The position numbers and the translations under genes were made by a program. A stretch of DNA of 5,119 nt from NCBI GenBank assembly GCA_013152215.1, contig JAADGT010000115.1:1-5119 (forward strand), read 5' to 3'. The notes beneath the pieces were generated by a model. That model searched no databases, was not told the origin of the DNA, and saw only the letters and a program-made list of their open reading frames with translations. Source of the DNA: Deltaproteobacteria bacterium (lineage in GTDB: Bacteria > Desulfobacterota > Deferrisomatia > Deferrisomatales > Deferrisomataceae). Positions 4,747-5,119 of the stretch are shown in pieces; position 1 is the first letter of the stretch, and every line of letters begins with the position of its first letter.

Positions 4747-5119
4747 GGGCCCCCTTCGACGCCGACCGGGTGCTCCGACTGGCCCTCCGCCGGGGCGGAG
4801 AACTGGCGGAAGTGTACTGGGAGAAGGCCCGCAGCGCCACCGTGGTCCTGGAGGCGGGGCGGGTGGAGGAGGCCCGTGCCGGCGTTCGGCACGGGGCCGG
4901 CATCCGGGTGGTCGAGGGAGGACACGAGGTTTACGCCCACCAGACCGGGCCCGACCCCTCGACCCTGGAGGCTCTGGCCCGGGAGGTGGCACGGCTCCGG
5001 CCCGAGTCGGAACCGGCCGTGGTGGGGTCCGGCGCCGCCGCACCCGTGGCGGGGCCGCAGGCGGATCCGTTCTCGGGTCTCGACCTGGCTGCCCGCGCGG
5101 ATCTGGCGCGCCGGCTCGA
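4743..5119 (+). CDS. tldD: TldD/PmbA-family metalloprotease, N-terminal part (3' truncated by window)
   Basis: The frame is open from GTG 4743 to the window edge, giving 125 codons. Seen: an N-terminal helix (DADRVLRLALRRGG), then ELAEVYWEKARSATVVLEAG (20-39), RVEEARAGVRHGAGIRVVEGG (40-60) and a VYAHQT strand at 63-68. This matches the TldD/PmbA N-terminal domain ('adyaElY.E.r.s..l.le.g.v..a..g...G.gvRv..g...gyA...'). The zinc-binding HExxxH motif of TldD comes later in the protein, beyond the window, so activity cannot be judged. TldD usually pairs with TldE/PmbA to make a cytoplasmic protease that trims unfolded peptides and some RiPP precursors; a tldE partner is likely downstream. I favour TldD over PmbA because of the AEVYWE and VYAH segments. 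An Ala/Pro/Gly-rich stretch at about 98-110 looks like a loop. Confidence 0.85.
   Translation, partial: MRAPFDADRVLRLALRRGGELAEVYWEKARSATVVLEAGRVEEARAGVRHGAGIRVVEGGHEVYAHQTGPDPSTLEALAREVARLRPESEPAVVGSGAAAPVAGPQADPFSGLDLAARADLARRL

Noticed and set aside
4468..5043. 191-aa - strand frame opposite DUF4911 and tldD
   Set aside because: It is Arg/Pro-rich and lies antisense to two well-supported genes with good ribosome sites.
1..5119. CRISPR array, insertion sequence, integrase, toxin-antitoxin or phage genes
   Set aside because: I found no spaced direct repeats, terminal inverted repeats with a transposase, or related protein motifs on either strand.

Overview
The window is about 5.1 kb of very GC-rich bacterial chromosome (roughly 70% G+C by eye). 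It is densely coded, with short intergenic gaps and Shine-Dalgarno sites ahead of most starts. The gene families point to an anaerobic, high-GC member of the old Deltaproteobacteria (Desulfobacterota/Desulfuromonadota/Deferrisoma-like lineages). These include a membrane polyferredoxin with a tiny CXXC partner, an RNase Z-like metallo-hydrolase beginning RPTFHPRLVNGPF, and a DUF4911 protein coupled to TldD. The taxonomic call is inference from family recall, not from a marker gene.

Layout on the + strand: (1) the 3' end of a class I SAM-dependent methyltransferase resembling arsenite methyltransferase ArsM (2-283). (2) A 150-bp gap with an imperfect hairpin and a good extended -10 promoter. 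(3) A compact three-gene unit: a 43-aa membrane peptide ending in a CXXC motif (434-565, CD1871A-type), a multi-TM 4Fe-4S polyferredoxin (570-1454), and an RNase Z-like MBL-fold protein (1424-2443) that starts inside the polyferredoxin gene. (4) A convergent M3-family oligoendopeptidase on the - strand (2487-4262), with a GC-rich inverted repeat between the facing gene ends. (5) A 229-bp divergent intergenic region with several inverted repeats and two weak promoter candidates. (6) A DUF4911 gene (4492-4746) whose stop overlaps the start of a TldD/PmbA-family metalloprotease gene (4743 to the window end, partial).

Functional reading: the first pair is probably a membrane electron-transfer or thiol-redox module. 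The RNase Z-like gene appears translationally coupled to it, though the functional link is unclear. DUF4911 and tldD form a second coupled operon, so the small protein may work with the TldD protease. The oligopeptidase is a separate housekeeping peptide-degrading enzyme. I see no mobile element, CRISPR array, tRNA, rRNA or defence locus. The least explained and most interesting parts are the CXXC micro-protein with its polyferredoxin, the DUF4911-TldD coupling, and the altered HEAT motif of the RNase Z-like protein.
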